Part shown: positions 34,991 to 43,541 of the stretch, one piece after another
Position numbering within the stretch: the stretch's first letter is position 1
Layout: each line of letters opens with the position of its first letter
Assembly: GCA_007120695.1 (NCBI GenBank)
Contig: SKND01000199.1
Coordinates: 1 to 55,072 of the forward strand
Source: Bacteroidales bacterium
GTDB taxonomy: Bacteria; Bacteroidota; Bacteroidia; Bacteroidales; PUMT01
Direction: 5' to 3'
Length of the DNA: 55,072 bases
The notes under the pieces: model-generated
Databases searched by the model: none
Told to the model about the DNA's origin: nothing
What the model saw: only the letters and a program-made list of their open reading frames with translations
Program-made: the position numbers and the translations under genes

Positions 34991-36007
34991 TCAGCCGGCA
35001 GCTTCATTGCCGATTTTTCTGGCCCTTTCAGGTTTGTCAAGGTCAATACCCAGTTCAATGCCAGATTCAACCAGCAGATTCCATCCCGCAGCCAGTTTTA
35101 TGTAGGGTTCCATTACCGGACCTGCATCAGGAATGGTCAATGTGTGGAAAGGTGTGGAGCCCGATGAAAGTGCAATAACCGGAGTTCCGATACCTTCGGT
35201 ATAAACAGACCGTACCTTTTCAAATTCATCAGGATAGGCATCAACCATTATTATCACATCTCCGGATGAAATAACCTCCTCTACTCCATGAAGCAAATAG
35301 GTTCCGGGAAGGTAGGACGATCGCTTCCTTATTATTTCGTTGGTTTTAAGAGCAAGCTCTTCGGCAACACCATTATTGTTTCCTGAAAAATATACCGTTT
35401 GTGCTTTGTTCACAAGCCCTGTTATCTCTTTTTTTACCTGCTCATTCAAAGCTTGTTCAAAGGCCTTTGCCAGGAGGGCCTTCTGGATTTCGTATTTGCT
35501 TTGCGAACCGGTAAGTAATGCATCATAATATAGCGCCTGTGCAACAACCGATTTGGTTGCAGCCACGGCTTTCTCTGCACCTGCATCTATTATTGATGTC
35601 CTGGTTGTGTATTTTTCAAGAAGTGAACCGGCGTTACAGGTTAGACCGTACAGGTGTTTATGTCCTGAATCCTTCAGTTTCTTGAAAAGATTTATTAACT
35701 CCTTTGTCCGGCCCGAGTTGGATGCACCTATCACTACAAATTTTTCAAGGTTCATGCCGGCAAGGTCAGTTGAGCTTTCAGTCATGAAAAGCGGGCCACC
35801 TCCATACATCAACCTGTGATGCACCGTATTTTTTGCAGGAAATATCCTGCTGCTTCCTTCACCGGTAAGAATGATTGGCATATCCGGTGGTAATTCCGAA
35901 ATAAGCTCCTTTGCCGGTGTATTGTTGTGGTTTCTGATGTAATCGATTGCCTCGTACATTTCAGTAACCAAATGGTAACGGTTATACCTGTTCTCGCTAA
36001 GGATCAT
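34991..36007 (-). CDS. SIS-domain sugar-phosphate isomerase/deglycase-like protein
   Basis: 338 residues with two SIS domains as in the isomerase half of GlmS. Domain 1: PIILTGEGSSRIFPAK, VVIGASNSGRTKELINLF (phosphosugar-binding Ser/Thr loop). Between them: DAGAEKAVAATKSVVAQALYY, equivalent to the GlmS 'STK' helix. Domain 2: VYFSGNNNGVAEELALKTNEI and GDVIIMVDAYPDEFEKV. It lacks the glutaminase domain, so it is an AgaS/FrlB-type aldose-ketose isomerase or fructosamine deglycase. The convergent ROK kinase may act on the same or a related sugar, which is inference from position. Confidence 0.82.
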   Translation of the reverse strand: MILSENRYNRYHLVTEMYEAIDYIRNHNNTPAKELISELPPDMPIILTGEGSSRIFPAKNTVHHRLMYGGGPLFMTESSTDLAGMNLEKFVVIGASNSGRTKELINLFKKLKDSGHKHLYGLTCNAGSLLEKYTTRTSIIDAGAEKAVAATKSVVAQALYYDALLTGSQSKYEIQKALLAKAFEQALNEQVKKEITGLVNKAQTVYFSGNNNGVAEELALKTNEIIRKRSSYLPGTYLLHGVEEVISSGDVIIMVDAYPDEFEKVRSVYTEGIGTPVIALSSGSTPFHTLTIPDAGPVMEPYIKLAAGWNLLVESGIELGIDLDKPERARKIGNEAAG

Positions 36008-36151
36008 GGCAGAAAAAAACTTTAATTGATTTTATGCATTTTATGAATCGACTTGCCGGAAAATGCTTTTACAAACAATGCATAATTTGCGTTGTCGTAT
36101 ATTGAATGCTTATTACCGGGTATGCTGCAAAATGGTCCCGGAATAATTATG

Positions 36152-36709
36152 TCATTTAATTTTTTTTACGAGGAAAACATCCTTGCCTTCTCCGTATCCG
36201 CCTTTTCGGTATTCCTCGATAAACTCAGGCTTATAATAGTCCTCCGGAACCAGTGCTTTTTCCCTGAATCCTGCCCTGGTATAGGCATTTACCGCCCTGG
36301 TGTTCTGCCTTGAGGGACGCATAAAAAAAGTGTGAAACCCAAGCTCTTTATGAAGTTTGTCCACCAGAAGGTTAATAGCTTCAGTTCCTATACCCTTCCC
36401 GGCATAATCGAGAGATCTCAGCCAGATATCAAGTTCTGCAATTCCTTCCTTAACATGAAATGCTGTATAGTAAATGAAACCTATCTCTTCTTTTTTTGGA
36501 GCAGAGATAATTTTATAGCATCTCCCGTTTTCCGGCTGGGTGCCGTCAAAGAAGAAATCCCAGTATTCATTGCAAAACTCTTCATAGGCGGGGATGGTGT
36601 CTTTTGTATATCCCTCAAGATTCATTAGGAAATCAGAAAAGTCAGAATGAAATAACCAGTTATAGGCTTTCTCCCTGTCTTCAATCCTCGCTTCAGTAAG
36701 TTCAATCAT
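36152..36709 (-). CDS. GNAT-family N-acetyltransferase
   Basis: 185 residues from the ATG at 36709; the track start at 36733 is a TTG and adds only a poor N-terminus. RimJ/RimL-like GNAT: IELTEARIEDREKAYNWLF at the start, AELDIWLRSLDYAGKGIGTEAINLLV (acetyl-CoA loop GKGIGTEA), and HTFFMRPSRQNTRAVNAYTRAGFRE near the C-terminus. It acetylates an unknown N-terminal or small-molecule amine. No functional link to neighbours is visible. Confidence 0.85.
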   Translation of the reverse strand: MIELTEARIEDREKAYNWLFHSDFSDFLMNLEGYTKDTIPAYEEFCNEYWDFFFDGTQPENGRCYKIISAPKKEEIGFIYYTAFHVKEGIAELDIWLRSLDYAGKGIGTEAINLLVDKLHKELGFHTFFMRPSRQNTRAVNAYTRAGFREKALVPEDYYKPEFIEEYRKGGYGEGKDVFLVKKIK

Positions 36710-37000
36710 AGTTATAATTACTTTTGCCTCCAAATATAATGGAAAAATTTCTTTCAGGTATGCATTTGATCAATCTAAATATAAATCTGTTCAAAAAAAG
36801 CCGCTTTCTTGATAGGGTTAGTTGCATACTTTCCGGTCTATTATATACAAACAACCTGGAAATACCAGGAATAACAATTTGGGTGTATGGTAAAAGATAT
36901 TTTTAAAAGTAAAACCCGGGTTTCAGTACTAATATCTAAGTGTAATTTAATGAACAAATTGTCCGTTTATATTGTAAACTATTTTAATAGACCTAGTAGT

Positions 37001-37954
37001 ATGAAAACAATTGGAATTGCTTTGACCTTGCTGTTTCTACAGCAATTGACAAGCGCGCAGATAGAGATGCCTGAGATGATAGATACTCAGGATGTAAAGG
37101 TTGTGGATACAACCTATACCTACGAATGGAGTGAAGAAGTTGCCAACTGGGAGATTTATTCACGAAGCCTTCATTTCATAGACCATTCGGAACTTGTCAC
37201 CAGTGTTCTGACACAAAGGTGGTACAGTGAAGACAACAGGTGGGAAAACTTCGAACAGAATCTGAAGAACCATGATGAAAAAGGAAATGTGGTACAGTCA
37301 ATTTTGCAGCAATGGAATCGTGATGCACAGGACTGGCTTAATGTTCAGATGAAGACAACCACCTATGATCCCAGGGGTAATGAGGCCGAGATCCTGTACC
37401 AGGAATGGCACAGGCCAACAGCAGAGTGGTTTAACACCGTGGTTTACCTGATCTCCTATAACCATGACTTTGAAAAAAGTGAGGTGATTGTTAGAACATA
37501 CGCAGGAATGGAGAACACCTGGGATAATTATATGAGATTCTCTTTCAGTTACAGAGATGGTTACGGACCACCCTATGAGGTTAATGTTGAGACATGGAGA
37601 AAACCTGATAACAGGTGGCAGACTTTTGGCCGGTATAATCTGTCTTATAACCACAGAGGCAAGGTTACCCAGGAAACCAGGGCAACCTGGAGCGAAAGCC
37701 AGAGGGATTGGGTTCCCGGTGTAAGATATCTTATGTCCTACCAAAGGAACGATAAGACTGAAAATATAGAACAGAGATGGGACTATACAACAAGAAGATG
37801 GATCAATGCTCTCAGAAAAACTTTTACCTATGATGAGGAAACAGGAGAGCTTTCAGAGGAGACTGTATACGGTTGGAATCGTGATGATTCAGAGTGGTCA
37901 ATTAGAAACAGATTTCTATATACCGACATCAAGCCTGAGGGCATAGAAACCTGA
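37001..37954 (+). CDS. secreted Trp-rich repeat protein
   Basis: 317 residues from the ATG at 37001, which begins the signal peptide MKTIGIALTLLFLQQLTSAQ; the track start (36887) adds 38 residues of non-signal sequence. The mature part is about seven repeats of 35-40 residues: W-x-x-x-x-x-W at the core and Y(N/D)-(H/P)-(R/E)-G at the end, such as TYDPRGNEAEILYQEWHRPTAE and SYNHRGKVTQETRATWSESQ. This pattern of short beta-meander units recalls YD/RHS-type and Bacteroidota surface repeats. No T9SS C-terminal domain is obvious. Probably periplasmic or surface-bound; function unknown. A strong hairpin terminator follows. Confidence 0.75.
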   Translation: MKTIGIALTLLFLQQLTSAQIEMPEMIDTQDVKVVDTTYTYEWSEEVANWEIYSRSLHFIDHSELVTSVLTQRWYSEDNRWENFEQNLKNHDEKGNVVQSILQQWNRDAQDWLNVQMKTTTYDPRGNEAEILYQEWHRPTAEWFNTVVYLISYNHDFEKSEVIVRTYAGMENTWDNYMRFSFSYRDGYGPPYEVNVETWRKPDNRWQTFGRYNLSYNHRGKVTQETRATWSESQRDWVPGVRYLMSYQRNDKTENIEQRWDYTTRRWINALRKTFTYDEETGELSEETVYGWNRDDSEWSIRNRFLYTDIKPEGIET

Positions 37955-37984
37955 GATATCTTGTGATTAATATTTATAATGACC

Positions 37985-38014
37985 ACAAAGGCCGGCAATT
38001 TTGCCGGCCTTTGT
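37985..38014. terminator. strong hairpin terminator
   Basis: ACAAAGGCCGGCAA-TT-TTGCCGGCCTTTGT, a perfect 14-bp stem with a tiny loop, 30 bp after the repeat-protein stop. Its T-rich 3' arm (CCTTTG) continues into TTCTG, giving a probable rho-independent terminator. Confidence 0.75.
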
Positions 38015-38044
38015 TCTGTTTATAATTAGTATTTCTTAAATTTG
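38010..38044 (+). promoter_or_regulatory. possible promoter for the Cpn10-like gene
   Basis: TTTG (38010-38013) and TAAATTTG (38037-38044), a perfect -7 box but with 23 nt between the elements, slightly longer than usual. It would give a leader of about 65 nt to the ATG at 38119. Confidence 0.35.
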
Positions 38045-38118
38045 CCTGTTAAGGATTATACTTTATCACCATGAGTTCGACCGGGAAATTACCCGGGAAT
38101 TTTAAATGTAAATAGCCG

Positions 38119-38502
38119 ATGTCTATTTTTCTTGATAATCAAGATGTTGAGAAATTCATTGTAATTGGAGACCGGGTCCTTCTCAAGCCCAAAAGTCCCC
38201 AGCAAAAAACCAGGTCAGGACTCTTTCTGCCACCAGGATTTGAGGATAAACAGAAGGTTAGTTGCGGCTATGTCATTAAATCCGGACCCGGCTATCCAAT
38301 ACCGTCCCAGCAGGAAGCTGAGGAACCATGGAAGAAAAATAATGAAAAACAGAACTACTTTCCATTACAGGTAAAAACAGGCGATCTGGCCGTTTTCCTG
38401 CAGGAAAATTCTTATTTGATAGAGTTTAATAAGGAAAAGTATGTAATTGTTCCTCATTCAGCAATCCTCATGGTAATAAGGGATGAAGATATGGTGGAGT
38501 AG
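38119..38502 (+). CDS. Cpn10/GroES-like protein
   Basis: 127 residues, longer than standard GroES (about 97). The core has the Cpn10 pattern: FIVIGDRVLLKPKSPQQKTRSGLFLPPG (N-terminal strand and start of the mobile loop), GYVIKSGPGYPIP, QVKTGDLAVFLQENSYLIEFNKEKYVIVP and a final HSAILMVI. The middle part (PSQQEAEEPWKKNNEKQNYF) is an insertion and the canonical mobile-loop IVL is not clear. No groEL follows. It is probably a stand-alone co-chaperonin-like protein; interaction with GroEL is unproven. Confidence 0.72.
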   Translation: MSIFLDNQDVEKFIVIGDRVLLKPKSPQQKTRSGLFLPPGFEDKQKVSCGYVIKSGPGYPIPSQQEAEEPWKKNNEKQNYFPLQVKTGDLAVFLQENSYLIEFNKEKYVIVPHSAILMVIRDEDMVE

Positions 38503-38691
38503 ATTTCTTCTGACTCCTTTATCAGACATGTAAACATAACCAACAGGAATTTGTTATGATATATAAATATATTGACTGTATGACATGATGATTTCGTGAG
38601 ACTTTACTATCATGGATGATTCATGAGTTGATAAACAGGATTAAAATTTGATTTATTACGCAGATATTATTATCAACCTTATTAGACATTT

Positions 38692-39480
38692 ATGGATCTT
38701 CTACTCAAAAAGAAGAAAATCCTTGTTACCGGTGGCAGTAAGGGTATTGGCCTTGCTTGTGCCACGGTCCTTGCCTCTGAAGGTGCAGATATAATTATTT
38801 CTTCACGAACAGCCCATAATCTTGAAATTGCAGGAAAAAGGGCAGGAGGACATAAGGGCGAACTGCACCTTTTTCAGGCAGATGTGTCGGTTAAAGAAGA
38901 TGTAGAAGCGCTGGGAGAGTTTGTAAAGAGCCGGTTCGGCTATTTGGACGGACTTATCATAAATAGCGGCGGTCCGCCGCTGGGCTCTGCAATGAGTCAT
39001 ACCGATGAAGAGTGGATAACTGCTGTCAATACTCTGCTTTTATCGGCCGTTCGTCTCACCAGGGTTTTTGTACCCAATATGCAGGAGAGGAAATTCGGCC
39101 GGATAATAAATATATCTTCTACAGGAGTTAAGCAACCAATTCAGGGACTTGTACTGAGTAATTCGATTCGCCAGGCTGCGGGGGCATACCTTAAAACTCT
39201 TTCGGCAGAGGTTGCTAAGGATAATGTATTTATCAACAGCCTTTTGCCTGGTTCAACTGATACTGAACGATTGTTGTCTCTCCATGAGGCAATTGCAGGT
39301 AACACCGGTAAAAGCGTTGATGAGGTTATCTCTATTAGAAAGAGTTCCATACCTGCCGGTAAATTCGGAGATCCTTCAGACCTGGCTGGCCTGGCTGCCT
39401 TTCTTTTATCGGAAAGAAACGGATATATTACCGGTCAGAGTATATCAGTTGACGGAGGGCTGGTATCTTTCCCACTTTAA
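38692..39480 (+). CDS. short-chain dehydrogenase/reductase with atypical catalytic residues
   Basis: 262 residues, classical SDR fold: ILVTGGSKGIGLACA (cofactor loop), ADVSVKEDVEAL, INSGGPPLGSA (in place of NNAG), GRIINISSTG (catalytic Ser), and a C-terminal YITGQSISVDGG. The Tyr-x3-Lys motif is absent: the aligned segment is SNSIRQAAGAYLKTLS, with Ser and Arg at the expected positions. A known SDR subfamily has this 'GGPPxG...LSNSxR' arrangement. Whether it is an active reductase is unknown. It is usually annotated as a 3-oxoacyl-ACP-reductase-like protein; I would not use fabG. Confidence 0.85.
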   Translation: MDLLLKKKKILVTGGSKGIGLACATVLASEGADIIISSRTAHNLEIAGKRAGGHKGELHLFQADVSVKEDVEALGEFVKSRFGYLDGLIINSGGPPLGSAMSHTDEEWITAVNTLLLSAVRLTRVFVPNMQERKFGRIINISSTGVKQPIQGLVLSNSIRQAAGAYLKTLSAEVAKDNVFINSLLPGSTDTERLLSLHEAIAGNTGKSVDEVISIRKSSIPAGKFGDPSDLAGLAAFLLSERNGYITGQSISVDGGLVSFPL

Positions 39481-39492
39481 TAACATTCTTCT

Positions 39493-39876
39493 TCACAAAG
39501 TTTCCGCCCTGTTAAGTTTTGTATTCCCATTGTACTGAAAATAAGCCGGATTGAGCATCCACTGTTCAATGTCGGCTGAATTTTCTCTATGTTGATGGAA
39601 AATTAAATCGATAAAGTGGAAAGGGTCATACATCCAGCCGGAAATTTCGACCGGGGCCTCATTAGCATCAACCATATGCAAATAAGTGAAATAACCGGTA
39701 TCAGTCATCCACTCCTCAATACCATGGTAGTCTTTCCATGTTGCGTATGAAAAGCTGTTTAGTTCGTATGAAGAGGAGCATTTATCATGTTTTCCTGTAT
39801 TGTGGTTAGCCGTTACGGGGAGTGAAAGTGAACTGATGAAAATCAGAACAATTGCTGAGTTTATTAATTTTTTCAT
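39493..39876 (-). CDS. small secreted Trp-Met repeat protein
   Basis: 127 residues. Signal peptide MKKLINSAIVLIFISSLSLPVTA. The mature part has three degenerate copies of a unit with Trp-Met followed by an aromatic: EEWMTDTGYF, GWMYDPFHF and EQWMLNPAYF. Similar small repeats occur in uncharacterised Bacteroidota proteins. Function unknown, periplasmic or secreted by prediction. It converges with the SDR gene (12 bp). Confidence 0.7.
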   Translation of the reverse strand: MKKLINSAIVLIFISSLSLPVTANHNTGKHDKCSSSYELNSFSYATWKDYHGIEEWMTDTGYFTYLHMVDANEAPVEISGWMYDPFHFIDLIFHQHRENSADIEQWMLNPAYFQYNGNTKLNRAETL

Positions 39877-40191
39877 GATCGTATGGTATTATGTTTATAA
39901 TTTGTTTTATAACTAAGTGTTTCCTTTTGACTCTCTATCTGATTAGACGAAACCCCGCCTGTTTTGTTACATTTCCTAAGGTTTTCTTTAGTGTTTTTTA
40001 ACATATTACATGCCAAATTGCGTAAAGCACATAAAAACAGGCACATATAGTGAATGTCGCTTTTGCGAAAACAGACAATTATGTACAGAACCGTATGCAG
40101 GGTGTCCTAAAACGGACAGAAGGTTTATTTTTCGTTTTTCCTGTTTGCATTAAAAAAATATTATTTTAGCGGCAAATAAACTGAACCGATC
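39877..40191. other. divergent intergenic region with repeated ACAGRCA-like elements
   Basis: 315 bp separating two divergent genes. Three similar motifs occur (AAAAACAGGCAC 40033-40044, AAAACAGACAAT 40068-40079, AAAACGGACAGA 40109-40120), and the third is part of a small inverted repeat (TGTCC...GGACA). They could be regulator sites but this is weak. No gene is supported. Confidence 0.35.
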
Positions 40192-41904
40192 ATGCAAAAA
40201 CTGAATGATTTCCTCCTTTTGATTGATAGTTATATCGGAAGCGGTCCCTGGTTTGTATATCTTTTGCTTGGGACCGGCGTTTTTTTTACCCTTTACCTCG
40301 GATTTCCGCAATTCAGGTATTTCAAACATGCCATCAGGGTTGTAACCGGCCGTTTCGATAAGAAAACTGATGAGGGAGATACTTCCCATTTTCAGGCGCT
40401 CACAACTGCATTATCAGGAACAGTAGGTACAGGGAATATTGCCGGTGTGGCGCTGGCAATTCATATGGGCGGACCTGCTGCATTATTCTGGATGCTTGTA
40501 ACTGCACTGGTCGGAATGACTACAAAGTTCGTTGAAGTGACTATTTCGCACAAATACAGGGAGAAAGATGAAAAGGGTATGATTGCCGGAGGTCCGATGT
40601 ATTATATGCGGAAAAGGCTCAATATAAAACTGCCGAACAAGAAAGTAATCAATACAGGAAAATGGCTGGGTGCATTTTTTGCGGGAGCTACAATACTTTC
40701 ATCTATAGGGACAGGCAACTTGCCCCAGATAAACAGTATTTCCAATTCAATATTTGCCACTTTCGGAATACCTCATGTAATAACAGGAGGAATACTGGCC
40801 GTTTTGCTGGCTTTTGTCATACTGGGTGGTATCAAGCGTATAGCCCAGGTCACTTCGCGGCTTGTTCCGGGAATGGCATTGGTATATCTTGTTGGTGCTG
40901 CAGCGGTTTTGATATTTAATTATGATAATATTCTGCCATCCATAGTCTCCATTTTTTCTGATGTATTTACGGGAACTGCTGCTACAGGTGGATTTCTCGG
41001 GGCTTCGGTAATTTATGCCTTCAAGCTCGGAGTGAACCGGGGCCTGTTTTCCAATGAGGCGGGTCAGGGTTCTGCACCTATTGCCCATGCTGCAGCACGT
41101 GCACATGAACCTGTTTCAGAAGGAATGGTTGCTATACTTGAGCCTTTTATTGATACCATATGCATTTGCACGCTTACCGGTCTTGTTCTCCTGTCATCAG
41201 GTGTCTGGAAAGACAAAGTTGAGAATACATTCCAGTCGACCGACATGATTATCCTTTCAGGCGATTACAATCAGGGAAGTATTGCCGACAAAGAGAGGCT
41301 TTATTCTTATCTGGACGGCGAAGCAGTCCTGCCGAACTTTACAGGTAACCTTAGTGTGGATAATGGCGCTATTGAAGAAAATGTAACTATCATACATGCC
41401 CGGTCAATTGCAGAAGATGTGAGGGTAATGGTAGGAAATGTACCTTTCTCAGGGATTTTGCAGGCAGAAAACGGGAGGTTGTCCGGATTGTCTGCAGCAG
41501 TCACATTCAGAGGGAGTTCACTTATACACAGTGCACCATTGACAGCCGAAGCATTTACCAGGAGCCATTTCGGTAACTGGGGTCAGTATATTGTTTCGAT
41601 AGGCCTTCTACTTTTTGCATTCTCAACGGCAATATCATGGTCTTATTACGGTGACAGGGCGGTGACTTATCTGGCCGGTTCTTCATACGTGATATATTAC
41701 AGGATAGTTTATGTCGGACTCTTTTTCATTGCCGCATTCACAGATACCACAATTATCTGGACACTGTCATATATTACAATTGCATTTATGACCATACCCA
41801 ACCTTATAGGACTGCTGTTGCTGCACAAGGAGATAAAAACGACAATACGCGATTACTGGATTCAGTTTCGTGATGAATGGCCGGGCGAAAAATCATCCCG
41901 GTAG
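40192..41904 (+). CDS. sodium:alanine symporter family (AGCS) transporter with inserted domain
   Basis: 570 residues against the usual 450-500. AGCS motifs: [42 protein letters not shown] (the conserved ATTGTGNIAG region), [52 protein letters not shown] and [20 protein letters not shown]. Between residues about 345 and 450 is a roughly 100-residue hydrophilic, beta-rich insertion ([20 protein letters not shown] ... RGSSLIHS) before the last conserved helix pair. The core imports alanine, glycine or glutamine with Na+. The insertion is not part of the ordinary family fold. Confidence 0.9.
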   Translation: MQKLNDFLLLIDSYIGSGPWFVYLLLGTGVFFTLYLGFPQFRYFKHAIRVVTGRFDKKTDEGDTSHFQALTTALSGTVGTGNIAGVALAIHMGGPAALFWMLVTALVGMTTKFVEVTISHKYREKDEKGMIAGGPMYYMRKRLNIKLPNKKVINTGKWLGAFFAGATILSSIGTGNLPQINSISNSIFATFGIPHVITGGILAVLLAFVILGGIKRIAQVTSRLVPGMALVYLVGAAAVLIFNYDNILPSIVSIFSDVFTGTAATGGFLGASVIYAFKLGVNRGLFSNEAGQGSAPIAHAAARAHEPVSEGMVAILEPFIDTICICTLTGLVLLSSGVWKDKVENTFQSTDMIILSGDYNQGSIADKERLYSYLDGEAVLPNFTGNLSVDNGAIEENVTIIHARSIAEDVRVMVGNVPFSGILQAENGRLSGLSAAVTFRGSSLIHSAPLTAEAFTRSHFGNWGQYIVSIGLLLFAFSTAISWSYYGDRAVTYLAGSSYVIYYRIVYVGLFFIAAFTDTTIIWTLSYITIAFMTIPNLIGLLLLHKEIKTTIRDYWIQFRDEWPGEKSSR

Positions 41905-41988
41905 TGACAGATATATCTGTTGATCATATTTTTACTTATTAAACCCTTTCGGAGATTATGCCGGTGCTTGGGATTACATAGATGCCTG

Positions 41989-42120
41989 ATGGCTAAGAAA
42001 GCATGTGAAAGAATAGACAATAAAAAGTTGGCCGATAAGGTTACAATAAAGCATATATGTTCAAAATGCGGGCTTAAGGCTTCAAAGAAGAAACATCTGT
42101 GTAAACCAGTTAAACTATAG
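41989..42120 (+). CDS. small zinc-ribbon-like protein (43 aa)
   Basis: The ATG at 41989 is preferred to the 41920 track start, whose extra residues are a chance hydrophobic stretch. The product, MAKKACERIDNKKLADKV followed by KHICSKCGLKASKKKHLCKP, has Cys6, Cys24, Cys27 and Cys38 plus His residues and is very basic. The CxxC...HxC arrangement fits a small zinc ribbon. It lies 9 bp upstream of the nucleotidyltransferase-like gene and is probably co-transcribed. I know similar tiny basic proteins from Bacteroidota only as uncharacterised, and a nucleic-acid role is a guess from charge. Confidence 0.6.
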   Translation: MAKKACERIDNKKLADKVTIKHICSKCGLKASKKKHLCKPVKL

Positions 42121-42129
42121 CTGACTGGA

Positions 42130-42855
42130 ATGAAGGCTATGATATATACCGGGGGACTTGAAAGCAGCATACAACCCCAGCCGGGTGAAAAACCCAGGGC
42201 ACTGCTGGAAGTCAATGGGGAGCCTCTGCTCTCTATCCTGATTAAGCGTCTTGCCGAATCGGGATTCAATGAGATAATAATTAATGTCCACCATTTTTCT
42301 GCCAGAATAACGGATTTTCTTAAGTCGAATGACTTTTCGGGAATCAGGGTTGAGGTTTCGGATGAAACCGACCTGATTCTGGATTCAGGTGGGGGCCTCA
42401 GGAAGGTTAGCTGGTTTTTTGATGACGGTATGCCTTTCCTCCTCTATAATCTTGAAATTCTAAGCGATATTGATCTTCAAAAACTTTACCGGGATCATTG
42501 TAGTTCAGGGGCTCTTGCAACCCTGGTTGTGCGCAGGAGGGAGAGTGAACGGTTCATACTTTTTGATGAGGAAATGAGGATGTGCGGCTGGGTGAACAAA
42601 CTGACCGGTGAGTCGGTTATGGCGGGATCATATGATGGAAATAAACATGCATATGCCTTCAGCAGGATCCAGATAGTTAGTCCCCGGTTATTCAACCTGA
42701 TTACCGAACGGGGCGCCTTTTCAATTGTCGAACTTTATTTAAGGATTGCATCAAGGCATAATATCAGAGGGTATCCCGATAGTGAGTCGATATGGATGGA
42801 CCTTGCCAAAAAAGATGGGATGCTTGAAGCAGAGAAACTATTTATGAAGAACTGA
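42130..42855 (+). CDS. nucleotidyltransferase-like protein with degenerate active site
   Basis: 241 residues, overall similar to MurU/mannose-1-phosphate guanylyltransferase-type enzymes of Bacteroidota: EKPRALLEVNGEPLLSILIK, GFNEIIINVHHFSARITDFL, LDSGGGLRKVSWFF and RGYPDSESIWMDLAKKD. The signature AAGLGTRLxPLT at the N-terminus is TGGLESSIQPQP, without the G-T-R core, and the metal Asp (usual NVDIL) reads LYNLEILSD. The usual neighbour, a sugar or amino-acid kinase-like phosphotransferase, is missing. Either a diverged nucleotidyltransferase or a non-catalytic relative. It follows the zinc-ribbon gene by 9 bp. Confidence 0.72.
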   Translation: MKAMIYTGGLESSIQPQPGEKPRALLEVNGEPLLSILIKRLAESGFNEIIINVHHFSARITDFLKSNDFSGIRVEVSDETDLILDSGGGLRKVSWFFDDGMPFLLYNLEILSDIDLQKLYRDHCSSGALATLVVRRRESERFILFDEEMRMCGWVNKLTGESVMAGSYDGNKHAYAFSRIQIVSPRLFNLITERGAFSIVELYLRIASRHNIRGYPDSESIWMDLAKKDGMLEAEKLFMKN

Positions 42856-42920
42856 TCATGGAAACCCCTCATATTACCGAAGCCCGGATCCGGAACTCAT
42901 ATATTTTTGGTTCCTGGTTT

Positions 42921-43454
42921 TCACCTTTTCAGGAAATCTCTGTAAAGAGGCTGATCTGAAGTATCTATCTCAAGAAGCATTTCAAACAACTTAACGGTTG
43001 CCAATGCGTCTCCTCTGGCCCGGTGCCGGTTTTCAATTCTGATGTTGAGTTCTGAACAAAGCTTTCCCAGGCTGTAGGACCTGAGTCCGGGTATTATTTT
43101 TCTGCTGAGCCTGACAGTGCATAACTTTTCTCTCGAATAAGTATAACCCAGTTGCCGGAACTCCTCTCGTATAAACCCGTAGTCAAAAGAGGCGTTATGT
43201 GCAACAAAGATGCGGTTTTCGGTCATCTCAATAACTTTTCTTGCAATCTCATAAAATTTGGGTGCGCCGGAAACCATTTTATCGGTAATACCAGTTATTC
43301 CCGTAATGAACGCGGGTATTCTTTTTTCAGGATTTATAAGTGTGGTAAACTCATCAGTAATACTAGATCCGTCATGTATTAAAAGTGATATTTCAGTTAT
43401 TTTTTCTGTTTTCGGGCTTCCTCCGGTTGTTTCGATATCTATAATACTGTACAT
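42921..43454 (-). CDS. DnaQ-like 3'-5' exonuclease (DEDDh)
   Basis: 177 residues. DEDDh exonuclease motifs: YSIIDIETTGG (Exo I, D and E), FVAHNASFDYGFIREEF (Exo II, D) and HRARGDALAT (Exo III, H and D). The structure matches the epsilon subunit of DNA polymerase III and related free-standing exonucleases. It lacks the C-terminal polymerase-binding part of DnaQ, so it is probably a repair or RNA-processing nuclease and not the proofreading subunit. It converges on the nucleotidyltransferase gene. Confidence 0.88.
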   Translation of the reverse strand: MYSIIDIETTGGSPKTEKITEISLLIHDGSSITDEFTTLINPEKRIPAFITGITGITDKMVSGAPKFYEIARKVIEMTENRIFVAHNASFDYGFIREEFRQLGYTYSREKLCTVRLSRKIIPGLRSYSLGKLCSELNIRIENRHRARGDALATVKLFEMLLEIDTSDQPLYRDFLKR

Positions 43455-43541
43455 TCCTCCCTTTTATATAGCGGTGCCGGTTATTTTGTCGTCTGTTATT
43501 CAATAAGAGATTGTTGATGCTTCCCTTCCCGGATATTTAAT

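Noticed and set aside
38692-39480. Calling the SDR fabG
   Set aside because: It lacks the Tyr-x3-Lys catalytic pair.
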